NCBI GenBank assembly: GCA_002381125.1 | Contig: DFUT01000036.1 | Span: 1-64,000 of the forward strand | Source of the DNA: Bacteroidales bacterium UBA4179 | Lineage (GTDB): Bacteria > Bacteroidota > Bacteroidia > Bacteroidales > Dysgonomonadaceae | DNA length: 64,000 nt | Direction of reading: 5' to 3' | Shown here: piece after piece, positions 33,802-42,823 of the stretch | Layout: each line of letters opens with the position of its first letter | Position numbering within the stretch: position 1 is the first letter of the stretch | The notes under the pieces: model-generated | Databases searched by the model: none | Told to the model about the DNA's origin: nothing | The model's input: only the letters and a program-made list of their open reading frames with translations | Position numbers and translations under genes: made by a program

Positions 33802-36800
33802 TCATTTGTCATGTCGGTCTTTTGATGGCCGGCATGATTTTTTTGTTGCCGGCCACATTTCGTTTTTTATCTCTGTTGCGGTTAGTTTTTTTGGATCTAT
33901 TTTCATGTATTTGATTCGTTGTCGCCGCCACGTGTAAACCAAGTGAACAAAACCGCCTTTGTCTTGGATAACAGAAGGATATGAGTATTGACTAATGGGA
34001 GAATCTTCCAGGATTAAGGAGGCATACCAGTTTTTTCCATCATTAGAAAGTGAGACATTTAAGGGTGTACGCGCACCCTTTGCCAATCCTTCCGGGGGTT
34101 TGACATGGTTGTAAACCAACAACTGTAGTCCATCCTTTAACGTAACGGCATCTATCCCTGAATTGTTGTTGGGCATGTTGGTTAGCCTCATCTTGTTCCA
34201 TGTTTCGCCTTGATCTTTTGACCATGATTCGGCCAAAGCGCGATTTCTGGTTCGGCAAAGTACTTGCAATGATCCGTCTTTATAGGATAATATGGCAGGT
34301 TGAATGGCTTGAATATTTTTAGCATCGTTTATAGGGCCTATTCTTCTCCATGATCTCCCTTTATCTTCTGTGATTTCGAAATGAACCCTCCAACCGGGGC
34401 TTCCCTCCAAACTCGATGGACAAATCAGTTTCTTGTCGATCATGATCGGTTTGTTTTTGGAAGGACCGATATAGCCGTCCGGCAGATTTTCGGGCTTCGT
34501 CCATGTTATTCCATTATCATACGAGCGGATAAGATGACCTGTCCAGTCGCTGACCGAATTTCCAATCTTGTAAAAGAGCAACAGTTCACCGTCTGGAATT
34601 TGGTAAAGTACAGGGTTCCAGCAGGCTTTTCTTAAGGTATCGTTGATAACGCCATTAGCCACCTCTTGAGGGGCTGTCCATCCCTTATCGGTTTTTCTGC
34701 ATACCCAAATTACACAATCGGGGTTACGTTCTTTGGTGCCTCCAAAGAATGCGACAACTAATCCTTTTGGCGTCTCTGCAATGGTTGCGGCATGGCATTC
34801 TGGGAACGGGGCTTTTTCATACAGAAATTCCTCTTCCTCTATTCCTTCTCTCCATTCACCTTTTCCCACATCGAGATTGACCGAGAAGGTATATTCTCCC
34901 GATCCGATTTCCCATATGTTTGGATTTTTTACATTCGGTTGTCTGATCCCTTCGACCTGCTTGATAGGTTTATCTCCTTCATTTATTCGTGAGCTATTGT
35001 CGGGGAAATGCACCACTGCACGGCTATTCGGGGGCACGGAAATATTCCATTCCAAATGACTGAAATTCTTTTTCCATTGGCTTTTTACATCTCCATAAGG
35101 GGTTTGATATGAGGCGTTCACGCAACTTAATTCTTGAATATCGAAACTGGGGTTCATGATGATTTTTTTGAATCCCACCTGCTCGGAGTCCGATTTGATG
35201 CCTGCAAGATGTTGATAGCAGAAAGGGATGAAATCACCAAGAAGCATCACATGATTATGCGAATTCATTTCGGGATTTGCGGTATCGCCGTTCCATAATT
35301 CCCAAATGGTGGTTGCCCCTTTTTTTGCCATGTATCCCCAACTGGGATAGGTATCGTTCGAAGCCAGCAGAAATGCCAGATCGGCCCGTTCCATCTTGGC
35401 CAATTCCTTTAAAATCCATTGGGAACCGATCACACCGGTACAGATGTGGGCATTGTGATCTTTGATGATTTTGTCAACGATTTTTTTTTCAATTTCGGGC
35501 ACATAATTTTCTGGTACCATGCCAAAGGCTAAAGGCAAAAGGTTCGATGTTGCCGAATTGTTCCCGTAAAACAAGCTGTCCTGATTGAAAAATTTTCGGT
35601 TGAAACCTGACTTGATTTTTTCTGCCAATGATGCAAAATACTGCGCATCTTTGTTTTTCTCCTGCAGCAGCGCGAATTTTTCCATGAGCCCGAGTATTTT
35701 GTAATAGTAGGCCGTAGCGAGAAGCTTACCGTCGGTTTGTCGTTTGGGATCGCGCGAATGAATAAGTTCGGGCGATTCGGGAGGAACGCACCAGTCGCCG
35801 TATTTATCGCGCGTGATAATATGATCTTCAGTCATGTACTCTTTTTTGATGTGCTTGATCCATTTTTTCATGGCACGGTAATTCCTTTTTACCGGAAGGA
35901 GGTCGCCGAACTGAGTGTATATCATGTCTCCTGCAAAAACAAATGCGGCAGGCCATGTGACATTATCGGTATAGTAATTCCAAAATGGCGGAGCCACATC
36001 GGGGATGCAGCCGTCTTCGCGTTGCGCTTCGCGAATATCGTTCATCCATTTGCTGTAAAGGTGTATGTTTTCAAAGATAAAACTTTCACCCAGCGAGCCC
36101 ATCGTTCGGTCTCCCAACCAGGGTTGACGTTCATTCCTTTGAGGACAGTCTATCGGCATTCCCTTATAATTTCCGCGAATGCCCCAATATGCATTTTTCA
36201 AGATTTGGTTGATTATGGGATGGGAGCATTCAAAGGAACCGATTGCTTTTATATCATCGTTAACTACCTCTCCGATGAAATTTTCTTTCGTTATTTTCCC
36301 GGGATAGCCTGTTACTTCCACATAGCGAAAGCCATGATATACGAAGCGAGGCGCCCATTCTTCTTCTTCTTCTCCTCCTCCTTCTCCTTCTCCTTTCAGA
36401 ATATAAATATCGGTTGCTTTGGCATCGCGCAGATTCCGGGTGTCGAGTTCACCGTTGGGCAGTAATGTTTCGGCAAAACGAAGCTTTACCGAATCTCCTT
36501 TTTCCCCTTTAACTTTCATCCGTATCCAACCTACCATGTTTTGTCCCATGTCAAGGATGTATTTGTCTGCAGAAAGTTTGGTCAGCGATATCGGAGCTAT
36601 TTTCTCTACAATTTTTATCGGTGGTATCATCTGAGCGCGGAGTGTCCCTGTGGGAATAGAAACTCGTTGCGCATTTTCCCATGCACTGTCATCATAATCG
36701 ATTTCATTCCATCCCGGGAGCTCTTTCCGACCATCGTACTCTTCACCGTCGTATTCGTTATTGCTTCTAATGGGACCGTCGGCTGTAAATTTCCATGAAG

Positions 36801-37650
36801 TATCGCTTCCGATGACCTCTTTTGTGTTGTCTTCATAATCGATGATTAACGTTAGGCGTATTTTCGGATAACCAAAAGTGTTTATTTTATATGGCTTATA
36901 CGCTTGGCGCATGGTGTAAAAACGGCCGTTGCCCAAGATGACGCCAATGGCATTTTTGTTGTTTTGGATAAGGGTGGTTATATCGAAGCTGTTGTATAAA
37001 ATGGTTTTTCTGTAATCTGTCGGGGCAGGAGACAATACCCTGTCGCTTATTTTTTTGCCGTTGATATAAAGCTCATACAACCCCAATCCTGCGATATGTA
37101 CCATTGCTTGTTTGACTTTTTTTTCTACGGTAAATTCTTTGCGCAGATAACGTGCCGACAAACGCGAAAATTTAGTTTCCGAATCCCAAGGATAGGCTTT
37201 ATCCATACCGATCCATTGCGATTTCCAGTCGTTTTCCGAAAGCAACCCCATGCTCCATAAAGCAGGTTCGCTCCAGCTTGTTTCGCCTTTGTTTGTCGTA
37301 ACTTTTACTTTCCAGTGATAATAAGTGTTGCTTTTCAGTGGTTTTCCGGCATATTCGATCCATTGTGACTGATTGGAATCCGTCTTGCCAGAATCCCAAA
37401 GATCTCCCACATTGTTTTCGAGTTGTTCTTTTGTGGAAGCTACTAGAATGTGATAGGAGATTTGGTGTATATTTCTTTTACCGGGAGCGAATATTTGCCA
37501 GCTGAATCTGGGTTTGCGGCTATCGATCCCAAGCGGATTTTCCAGCATTTCGCATCGCAAATTACCGACGGTTACGGCTGCCCGAAGCAGCATCGGTATC
37601 AAAAAAATGAATATCAATACTGAAATTCCTATTTTGGCTGTTTTACCCAT
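33802..37650 (-). CDS. GH78 alpha-L-rhamnosidase fused to a BNR/sialidase-like propeller
   Basis: A signal peptide (about residues 1-24) precedes two modules. Residues ~25-925 are a complete GH78 alpha-L-rhamnosidase: N-terminal beta domains (NLRCEMLENPLGIDSRKPRF), the general-acid segment DCPQRNERQPWLGD near residue 500 and the base region TTIWELWNG near residue 783. After an acidic linker (EGIEEEEF, ~935) comes a BNR_2/COG4692 'predicted neuraminidase' propeller to about residue 1265, with PECHAATIAETPKGL, WNPVLYQIPDGE and Asp-box-like SYDNGITW and SNDGKNW. GH78 cuts terminal rhamnose. The propeller's substrate is unknown; in RG-II, a 2-keto-3-deoxy sugar is one possibility. An acidic insert at about 418-431 is encoded by a trinucleotide-like tract. 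It is the last gene of the nine-gene minus-strand operon. Confidence 0.85.
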   Translation of the reverse strand: MGKTAKIGISVLIFIFLIPMLLRAAVTVGNLRCEMLENPLGIDSRKPRFSWQIFAPGKRNIHQISYHILVASTKEQLENNVGDLWDSGKTDSNQSQWIEYAGKPLKSNTYYHWKVKVTTNKGETSWSEPALWSMGLLSENDWKSQWIGMDKAYPWDSETKFSRLSARYLRKEFTVEKKVKQAMVHIAGLGLYELYINGKKISDRVLSPAPTDYRKTILYNSFDITTLIQNNKNAIGVILGNGRFYTMRQAYKPYKINTFGYPKIRLTLIIDYEDNTKEVIGSDTSWKFTADGPIRSNNEYDGEEYDGRKELPGWNEIDYDDSAWENAQRVSIPTGTLRAQMIPPIKIVEKIAPISLTKLSADKYILDMGQNMVGWIRMKVKGEKGDSVKLRFAETLLPNGELDTRNLRDAKATDIYILKGEGEGGGEEEEEWAPRFVYHGFRYVEVTGYPGKITKENFIGEVVNDDIKAIGSFECSHPIINQILKNAYWGIRGNYKGMPIDCPQRNERQPWLGDRTMGSLGESFIFENIHLYSKWMNDIREAQREDGCIPDVAPPFWNYYTDNVTWPAAFVFAGDMIYTQFGDLLPVKRNYRAMKKWIKHIKKEYMTEDHIITRDKYGDWCVPPESPELIHSRDPKRQTDGKLLATAYYYKILGLMEKFALLQEKNKDAQYFASLAEKIKSGFNRKFFNQDSLFYGNNSATSNLLPLAFGMVPENYVPEIEKKIVDKIIKDHNAHICTGVIGSQWILKELAKMERADLAFLLASNDTYPSWGYMAKKGATTIWELWNGDTANPEMNSHNHVMLLGDFIPFCYQHLAGIKSDSEQVGFKKIIMNPSFDIQELSCVNASYQTPYGDVKSQWKKNFSHLEWNISVPPNSRAVVHFPDNSSRINEGDKPIKQVEGIRQPNVKNPNIWEIGSGEYTFSVNLDVGKGEWREGIEEEEFLYEKAPFPECHAATIAETPKGLVVAFFGGTKERNPDCVIWVCRKTDKGWTAPQEVANGVINDTLRKACWNPVLYQIPDGELLLFYKIGNSVSDWTGHLIRSYDNGITWTKPENLPDGYIGPSKNKPIMIDKKLICPSSLEGSPGWRVHFEITEDKGRSWRRIGPINDAKNIQAIQPAILSYKDGSLQVLCRTRNRALAESWSKDQGETWNKMRLTNMPNNNSGIDAVTLKDGLQLLVYNHVKPPEGLAKGARTPLNVSLSNDGKNWYASLILEDSPISQYSYPSVIQDKGGFVHLVYTWRRQRIKYMKIDPKKLTATEIKNEMWPATKKSCRPSKDRHDK
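33809..33844 (+). terminator. Terminator of gpmA inside the 3' end of the GH78 fusion gene
   Basis: Arms TCATGTCGGTC (33809-33819) and GGCCGGCATGA (33827-33837) pair over 11 bp with two G-U pairs, followed by a T run to 33844. The hairpin lies within the last codons of the convergent minus-strand gene, whose stop is at 33802-33804. Confidence 0.7.
36358..36396 (-). repeat. Trinucleotide-like GAA/GGA tract in the GH78 fusion gene
   Basis: On the plus strand the tract is a mix of TTC and TCC triplets (minus strand GAA/GGA). It encodes a Gly/Glu-rich insert (GEGEGGGEEEEE) just before WAPRFVYHGFRYVEV. The second GH78 of the locus has only GNSDEY at the same place. Slippage could vary its length in steps of one residue. 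Confidence 0.65.
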
Positions 37651-37674
37651 TGTGTTTTACTATTTTTGTTCGTT

Positions 37675-39132
37675 TCATTTCAGTTGAGCATCGGGTAATT
37701 TAATCCACTCCGGTTTAATATAATTTTTTGTAGCGTCAATGGCTATCAGTACTTTGTCGTTTCCGCAACGGTATCCGGTTTCATCTATGAAGTGCGTGAT
37801 TTTGTTTTCGAATTCTCCCAAATAATTTAGTGAACCATTCACAGGACTATACCACCACACTTTCTTTTTTTGTCCCGATATTTTGGTAAGATCGATATCC
37901 ATTGGTCTTCCCATGTAGTTGTAAACCAGAAGATAGTCGTTTCCCCGTGTGGCTATCAGGCGTTCATAGCGTACGCCATTGTCACCTGCAATGACAGACT
38001 GGTCGGGAATTCTTTCAAAAAACGGGAATGTCAGGATCAGATTTTTCAGATATCTCATTTGATTCATGCCGGGATCGTTCAGTGCCTCGTACCATGGTTT
38101 TTTTGCGCCATAAGCTCCACCGATCCCGTTTTTTTTCATTTGCATGATGGAATTATTTCCATAAGTGTGTCCGAATGCGCCGGCAAAAACCGACCAGTAA
38201 GCATAGCGGCGGACATCACAGGCTTTCCATAACACTTCTTTGGGATCATGAAGTCCTTGCGGAATGTTTTCATAAGAGGGTTCGCCATCGATGACAGGTT
38301 TTGTCGGTTTCATAGCAAGGCTTTTTTCTACGTACCTCCAATTATCTTCTTCGGTATAATCTTCGATAGGATAATCTGTATCGCCCATGCGCTGACCATA
38401 TCTTCTGTGCCCCGACTGGAACATGTTGAAATCCAGCCAGGGAGCCTTGTTAAACCATATGCCGGACATGGTTCTTCCGCGGGGATGAAAAGTCATGAGA
38501 TGGTTGTTGTCAATAGACTTGATGGTTGTAGCCAGGGTATTCCAAATCTCTGGTTTTACATCTCCCGGGATATCGCCTCCTATGATCCAAACGACATTGG
38601 GTTGGTTTTTATATCTGTTTGCTAAAAACTCTCCGTATTTTTTTGCATCCTCTATGTTCATTTTTCCCTGTTTCACGGGACTTCCCCAAACACACACCAT
38701 GCCGATATATATACCTTTTTGTTCGGCTGTTTTAAGAATATAATCCATGTGATCCCAATAACCGTAATCTTCTTTTTTGTCGACTTCTTTGAAATTGAAA
38801 CCGTTGGGTAGTGCCCATTTTCCATAGGTGTTGATGGCCGGGATCGTGTTCATGACCATGACTTGAACCACGTTAAATCCCTTTTGTCGGCATTGTTCGA
38901 GGTAATATTCTGTTTCATCCCTGTCTAATCGAACAGGCAGATACCATCCGGTTTCACCCAGCCAGAAGAAGGGTGTTCCATTTTCGTGTCTCAAGTACCG
39001 CTTCCCTTCGTCAACTACCAGTTTACCGTTACGCCAGGGTATATATATTTTTTTTTCGTCTTTTTGTGCGGAAATTTGTGGGGTGGTGAACAAAAAAGAG
39101 AGTATCACCATTAAAAACGCAGTTTTTTTCAT
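37675..39132 (-). CDS. GH140-type apiosidase (DUF4038) family protein
   Basis: The 485-residue protein has a signal peptide (AFLMVILSFLFTTPQISA), a TIM-barrel apiosidase-like domain (DUF4038) and a C-terminal beta domain of the collagen-binding-like type. The start of the barrel is FFWLGETGWYLPVRLDRDE. Two acidic positions match the family's catalytic pair: the Asp in IIGGDIPG at about 187 and the Glu in DGEPSYE at about 283. GH140 enzymes of gut Bacteroides cleave the apiose-galacturonic acid linkage that ties side chains A and B to the RG-II backbone. That is family knowledge; the activity here is inferred. It lies between the GH105 and GH78-fusion genes in the operon. Confidence 0.82.
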   Translation of the reverse strand: MKKTAFLMVILSFLFTTPQISAQKDEKKIYIPWRNGKLVVDEGKRYLRHENGTPFFWLGETGWYLPVRLDRDETEYYLEQCRQKGFNVVQVMVMNTIPAINTYGKWALPNGFNFKEVDKKEDYGYWDHMDYILKTAEQKGIYIGMVCVWGSPVKQGKMNIEDAKKYGEFLANRYKNQPNVVWIIGGDIPGDVKPEIWNTLATTIKSIDNNHLMTFHPRGRTMSGIWFNKAPWLDFNMFQSGHRRYGQRMGDTDYPIEDYTEEDNWRYVEKSLAMKPTKPVIDGEPSYENIPQGLHDPKEVLWKACDVRRYAYWSVFAGAFGHTYGNNSIMQMKKNGIGGAYGAKKPWYEALNDPGMNQMRYLKNLILTFPFFERIPDQSVIAGDNGVRYERLIATRGNDYLLVYNYMGRPMDIDLTKISGQKKKVWWYSPVNGSLNYLGEFENKITHFIDETGYRCGNDKVLIAIDATKNYIKPEWIKLPDAQLK

Positions 39133-39140
39133 TTCAAGAA

Positions 39141-40349
39141 TTATTTATTCGTTTTTTCAAATTTTTCGTATTCGATAGCTGCCAAGATAAAGGCACCGAC
39201 CGATTTTGGATCATTTTCTATCACCGGTTCACCAATATAATATTCGAAACTTCCGTCACGATAAACCTTTTCTCCGCCTAAACCGGCCACAGCGCAGCAA
39301 TTTGTGATGGTGTACGTACCGTCTTCCTCTTCTTTTATGAAATTTTCAACGATACCGTTGAAGCCATCCAAAGCCACTTGCAGATAACTTTGATCGATGT
39401 AGTTGTTGTTTAACGATTTGAAAAGAAAATACACAAAAAACGCAGAGCCTGAAGATTCCAAGTAATTGCCTTGGCGGTCCTTCTGATCCATTATTTGATA
39501 CCAAACTTTCGATTGTGGATCCTGGTATTTAGCGATGCCGGCAGCAAGGGTGTTGACAATGGCGAGAAGACTGTCTCTACCCTCGATATGGGGAGGCAAA
39601 AAATCGAGTACGTCCACAACGCCTGCGGCATACCAACCAATGCTTCGCGACCAAAAATTGGGCGACGTTCCTGTTTCCTTATTTGCCCATCGTTGTTGTT
39701 TGGATTCGTCCCAACCGTGATAGAAGAGACCGGTTTCTTCATCGTAGGTGTGTTGCGCAATGATTTTGATTTGATTTACAGCATCTGTTAAAAGCTCCGG
39801 CTCGTTAAAAGTTATGCCATATTGTGCCATAAAAGGTGAGACCATGTAAATGCCGTCGAGCCACATTTGATGTGGATAGATCAATTTATGCCAAAAGCCA
39901 CCTTCCGATGTGCGTGGTTGTCTTCTCAGCTGTTCTCGAAGCGTATCCAACGCAATTTTGTAGCGGTGATCGTGTGTCTGTTCATAAAGATCGAAGAGGA
40001 TTTTCCCTGCATTGATATTATCCAGATTGTACGCCTTCATAGAATAGGTCATGATCTGTCCTTTGTCGTCAATCAACGTATCGGCATAAGCTTTGGCATA
40101 ATGGTAGTATTTTTCGTCTCCCGTATGTTTCCACAATTCGATCATCGATTTTCCAATCAGTCCAAACGTATAACCCCACCGAGGAGTTTTCGCATTTTCT
40201 GTCATCCATAATTCAGGATAGCGTTTTATTTGGGAATCGGCCATTTTTATAGACCATGGCAGATTTGTTTGTTTTTTTCCTTCGCATGACATGAATATTG
40301 ACGACAGTAAGCATAAAATGCATATTTTCAACGTAAGATGAATTTTCAT
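39141..40349 (-). CDS. GH105 unsaturated rhamnogalacturonyl hydrolase-like protein
   Basis: The 402-residue lipoprotein-like protein (signal MKIHLTLKICILCLLSSIFMSC, Cys22) folds as an (alpha/alpha)6 barrel of the GH88/GH105 group. GH105 enzymes remove unsaturated galacturonyl residues from the ends left by pectate and rhamnogalacturonan lyases. Visible segments are WGYTFGLIGKSMIELW near residue 58, YPHQMWLDGIYMVSPFMAQYG near residue 160 with the likely catalytic Asp, and FWSRSIGWYAAGVVDVLDFLP near residue 230. The match to YteR-type rhamnogalacturonyl hydrolases is general, so the preferred substrate is an inference. It lies 14 bp after GH95 and 9 bp before GH140, so it is part of the operon. 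Confidence 0.82.
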   Translation of the reverse strand: MKIHLTLKICILCLLSSIFMSCEGKKQTNLPWSIKMADSQIKRYPELWMTENAKTPRWGYTFGLIGKSMIELWKHTGDEKYYHYAKAYADTLIDDKGQIMTYSMKAYNLDNINAGKILFDLYEQTHDHRYKIALDTLREQLRRQPRTSEGGFWHKLIYPHQMWLDGIYMVSPFMAQYGITFNEPELLTDAVNQIKIIAQHTYDEETGLFYHGWDESKQQRWANKETGTSPNFWSRSIGWYAAGVVDVLDFLPPHIEGRDSLLAIVNTLAAGIAKYQDPQSKVWYQIMDQKDRQGNYLESSGSAFFVYFLFKSLNNNYIDQSYLQVALDGFNGIVENFIKEEEDGTYTITNCCAVAGLGGEKVYRDGSFEYYIGEPVIENDPKSVGAFILAAIEYEKFEKTNK

Positions 40350-40362
40350 AACTTTTCCCTTT

Positions 40363-42816
40363 CTATTTTTTGTAGAGAAGATATTCTTCTCCGGGTTTGG
40401 TGTTTAAATCGTATAAATAGGTTTTTTTTATTTCAGGAGAAGGGATGGGATCTTTGGTATGGATCAGCGGTTCGGGAACAACAGGTATTTCGTATAATTT
40501 ATTCGGATTGTTTCTTTTGGCTTTTTTCAATCCTTTCCCCTTCAATTCAGTAAGCGAACGTAAGCGGCAATTTCCTCCTTTTTCGGAAAAGATTTTCACT
40601 TTACTTGCTTCTCCGTTTTTCCATTCAATATCCAATATAAATCCGCCCCGTGCCCGTAATCCCATGATGTGCCCCTCTTTCCATACCGAAGGTAGTGCAG
40701 GGAGAAGATAGATAAATCCATCGTGGCTTTGCATCAGCATTTCTGCAATGCCGGCTGTGCATCCAAAGTTGCCATCGATTTGGAAAGGTGGATGTGCATC
40801 GAAAAGATTGGGATAAGTTCCGCCGCTACCATTGTTTTCGCTGACCAAACGCAATTGATCGGTTATCAATTTATACGCATGATCGCCATCAAGTAGTCGG
40901 GCCCACAGACAAACTTTCCAGCCCATGGACCAACCGGTGGATTCGTCGCCCCGGGCAATTAATGAGGTTTTGGCTGCCGAGAACAGTTCCGGCGTACGAT
41001 AGGGCGATATCTGATTGCTTGGAAACAAGCCGTATAGATGCGATACATGACGATGATGATCGTTGGGATCGTCCCAATCGTGCATCCATTCCTGCAATTG
41101 TCCCCAGCGTCCAATCTGCATAGGAGCCATTTCCGTCAACCTTTTTTTCAGATGTTCGGCATAAGCTTCATTCGTTTTCAGGATATCGGAAGAAGTGATC
41201 ACCGCGTTCCATAAATCGAAGATCAATTGATTGTCCATGGTACAACCTGCAGCAATGGTTGCTTTTCGATTGCTACCGGCATGCACATTTTCCGGTGAGT
41301 TGGAAGGGCAAACCACCAACCAGTTGTGTTCAGGTTCGTAAACCATGGTTTGATCGAAAAACAGGGCGGCGCTTTTTATGATGGGGTATACGCTACGTAG
41401 AAATTCCACATCACCCGAGTAAAGGTAATGTTCCCAAAGATGGCGGCATAACCATGCACCTCCTGATGGCCACATGCCGGATGCCGCTTTATCGACCGGT
41501 CCGGTTATACGCCAGATATCGGTATTGTGATGAAGAACCCATCCATCCGATCCATACATGATTTTTGCCGTTTCTTTTCCGCTTTCAGAAACTTCCTTAA
41601 TCAGACGGAACAATGGTTCGTTTAATTCTTGCAAACAGGTAACTTCGGATGGCCAATAATTCATTTCGAGGTTGATGTTACAGGTATATTTGCTGTCCCA
41701 TGGGGGGAACAGTTTATCATTCCATATCCCTTGCAGCGTAGGAGGTTCGCCTCCAGGCTGCGAACTCGAAATGAGCAGGTATCTCCCAAACTGAAAGTAT
41801 GTAGCCACCAAGTGGGTATCGTTGGTTTCTTTAAAGCGACGGACGCGTGTATCGGTCGGCACATCGGTATACCGATCCTCGCCCAAAAACAAGGCGACAC
41901 GGCCGAAATATTTTCGGTAAAAGGCGATATGATCTTTTTTAGCGGCATTGTAATTTCGTGCTATGGCTTTTGCAAGCGTATCGGCTGCACGTTTCACCTC
42001 ATTTCCGCTGATGTTTTTGTAATTTAAGACATTAGTGGCAATGGAGACATAAAGGATAGCTTCGTTGGCATCTTTTACCGACAGAACTCCATCTTTGTAA
42101 AAAGCATTGCCATTTATAACTTTAGCGGAAACCTTGCCATGAAAATTGACCTTCCCTTTGAGTCCCTCGTGAGAAGAAGAAACGCCCGACAAAGAAATAT
42201 AATCGTTTCCTGTTGCGATCTTTACATCGGGATGAGGAGAGGTTAACTGGGCATTGAAGGTAATAGAGCGGTCTTTATCTGCCGTTAATCGGATGATGAT
42301 AGTTTGGTCGGTAAACGACGAAAAAATTTCCCTTGTGTAAGTAGTACCATTGACGTTATAGCAGACAGAGGCTTTTGCCGAATCCAGATCCAATTCTCGA
42401 TAATAATTGGTGTAAGTCCCGTGTCCGGGGAAAGATATTCGTAGGTCACCGAAGGTTTGATACGGCATACCAGAATTGGTTTTCGACATCACTTTTTCTG
42501 TTGCAAGGTCTTGCGCTTCCACATATTTCCCTGCAAATATCAACTCCCTTATTTTGGGCAGATATTTCGGTGCTTCGGGATTGGGATTATTGTTTGGCTG
42601 ACCTGCCCACAAAGTTTCCTCGTTCAATTGAATTTGTTCGATGGCAGGATTGCCAAATACCATTGCTCCCAATCGTCCGTTGCCTAATGGCAAAGCTTCT
42701 GTCCATGTGGATGCAGGTTTATCGTACCATAGTTTATAAGGTTGTCCATATGTCATTGGAGATATGCACCCAAGGAATATGAAAATGAAAAATTGTATCG
42801 AAAAAAAGCGTTTCAT
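40363..42816 (-). CDS. GH95 alpha-L-fucosidase/alpha-L-galactosidase family protein
   Basis: The 817-residue protein has a signal peptide and the GH95 architecture: an N-terminal beta domain (WTEALPLGNGRLGAMVFGN near residue 40, then LNEETLWAGQPNNNPNP), a linker and an (alpha/alpha)6 barrel (NLEMNYWPSEVTCLQELNEP near residue 385, and HRHVSHLYGLFPSNQISP near residue 595), then a C-terminal beta domain. GH95 enzymes hydrolyse alpha-1,2-linked L-fucose or L-galactose. In an RG-II locus an L-galactosidase is also possible, because RG-II side chain A carries L-galactose. The sequence does not separate these two activities. The gene is 8 bp after the esterase-fusion gene. Confidence 0.85.
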   Translation of the reverse strand: MKRFFSIQFFIFIFLGCISPMTYGQPYKLWYDKPASTWTEALPLGNGRLGAMVFGNPAIEQIQLNEETLWAGQPNNNPNPEAPKYLPKIRELIFAGKYVEAQDLATEKVMSKTNSGMPYQTFGDLRISFPGHGTYTNYYRELDLDSAKASVCYNVNGTTYTREIFSSFTDQTIIIRLTADKDRSITFNAQLTSPHPDVKIATGNDYISLSGVSSSHEGLKGKVNFHGKVSAKVINGNAFYKDGVLSVKDANEAILYVSIATNVLNYKNISGNEVKRAADTLAKAIARNYNAAKKDHIAFYRKYFGRVALFLGEDRYTDVPTDTRVRRFKETNDTHLVATYFQFGRYLLISSSQPGGEPPTLQGIWNDKLFPPWDSKYTCNINLEMNYWPSEVTCLQELNEPLFRLIKEVSESGKETAKIMYGSDGWVLHHNTDIWRITGPVDKAASGMWPSGGAWLCRHLWEHYLYSGDVEFLRSVYPIIKSAALFFDQTMVYEPEHNWLVVCPSNSPENVHAGSNRKATIAAGCTMDNQLIFDLWNAVITSSDILKTNEAYAEHLKKRLTEMAPMQIGRWGQLQEWMHDWDDPNDHHRHVSHLYGLFPSNQISPYRTPELFSAAKTSLIARGDESTGWSMGWKVCLWARLLDGDHAYKLITDQLRLVSENNGSGGTYPNLFDAHPPFQIDGNFGCTAGIAEMLMQSHDGFIYLLPALPSVWKEGHIMGLRARGGFILDIEWKNGEASKVKIFSEKGGNCRLRSLTELKGKGLKKAKRNNPNKLYEIPVVPEPLIHTKDPIPSPEIKKTYLYDLNTKPGEEYLLYKK

Positions 42817-42823
42817 TTTTGTA

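Noticed and set aside
35737..36465. A 242-codon plus-strand open frame inside the GH78 fusion
   Set aside because: It overlaps conserved GH78 coding sequence in antisense and shows no recognisable domain.
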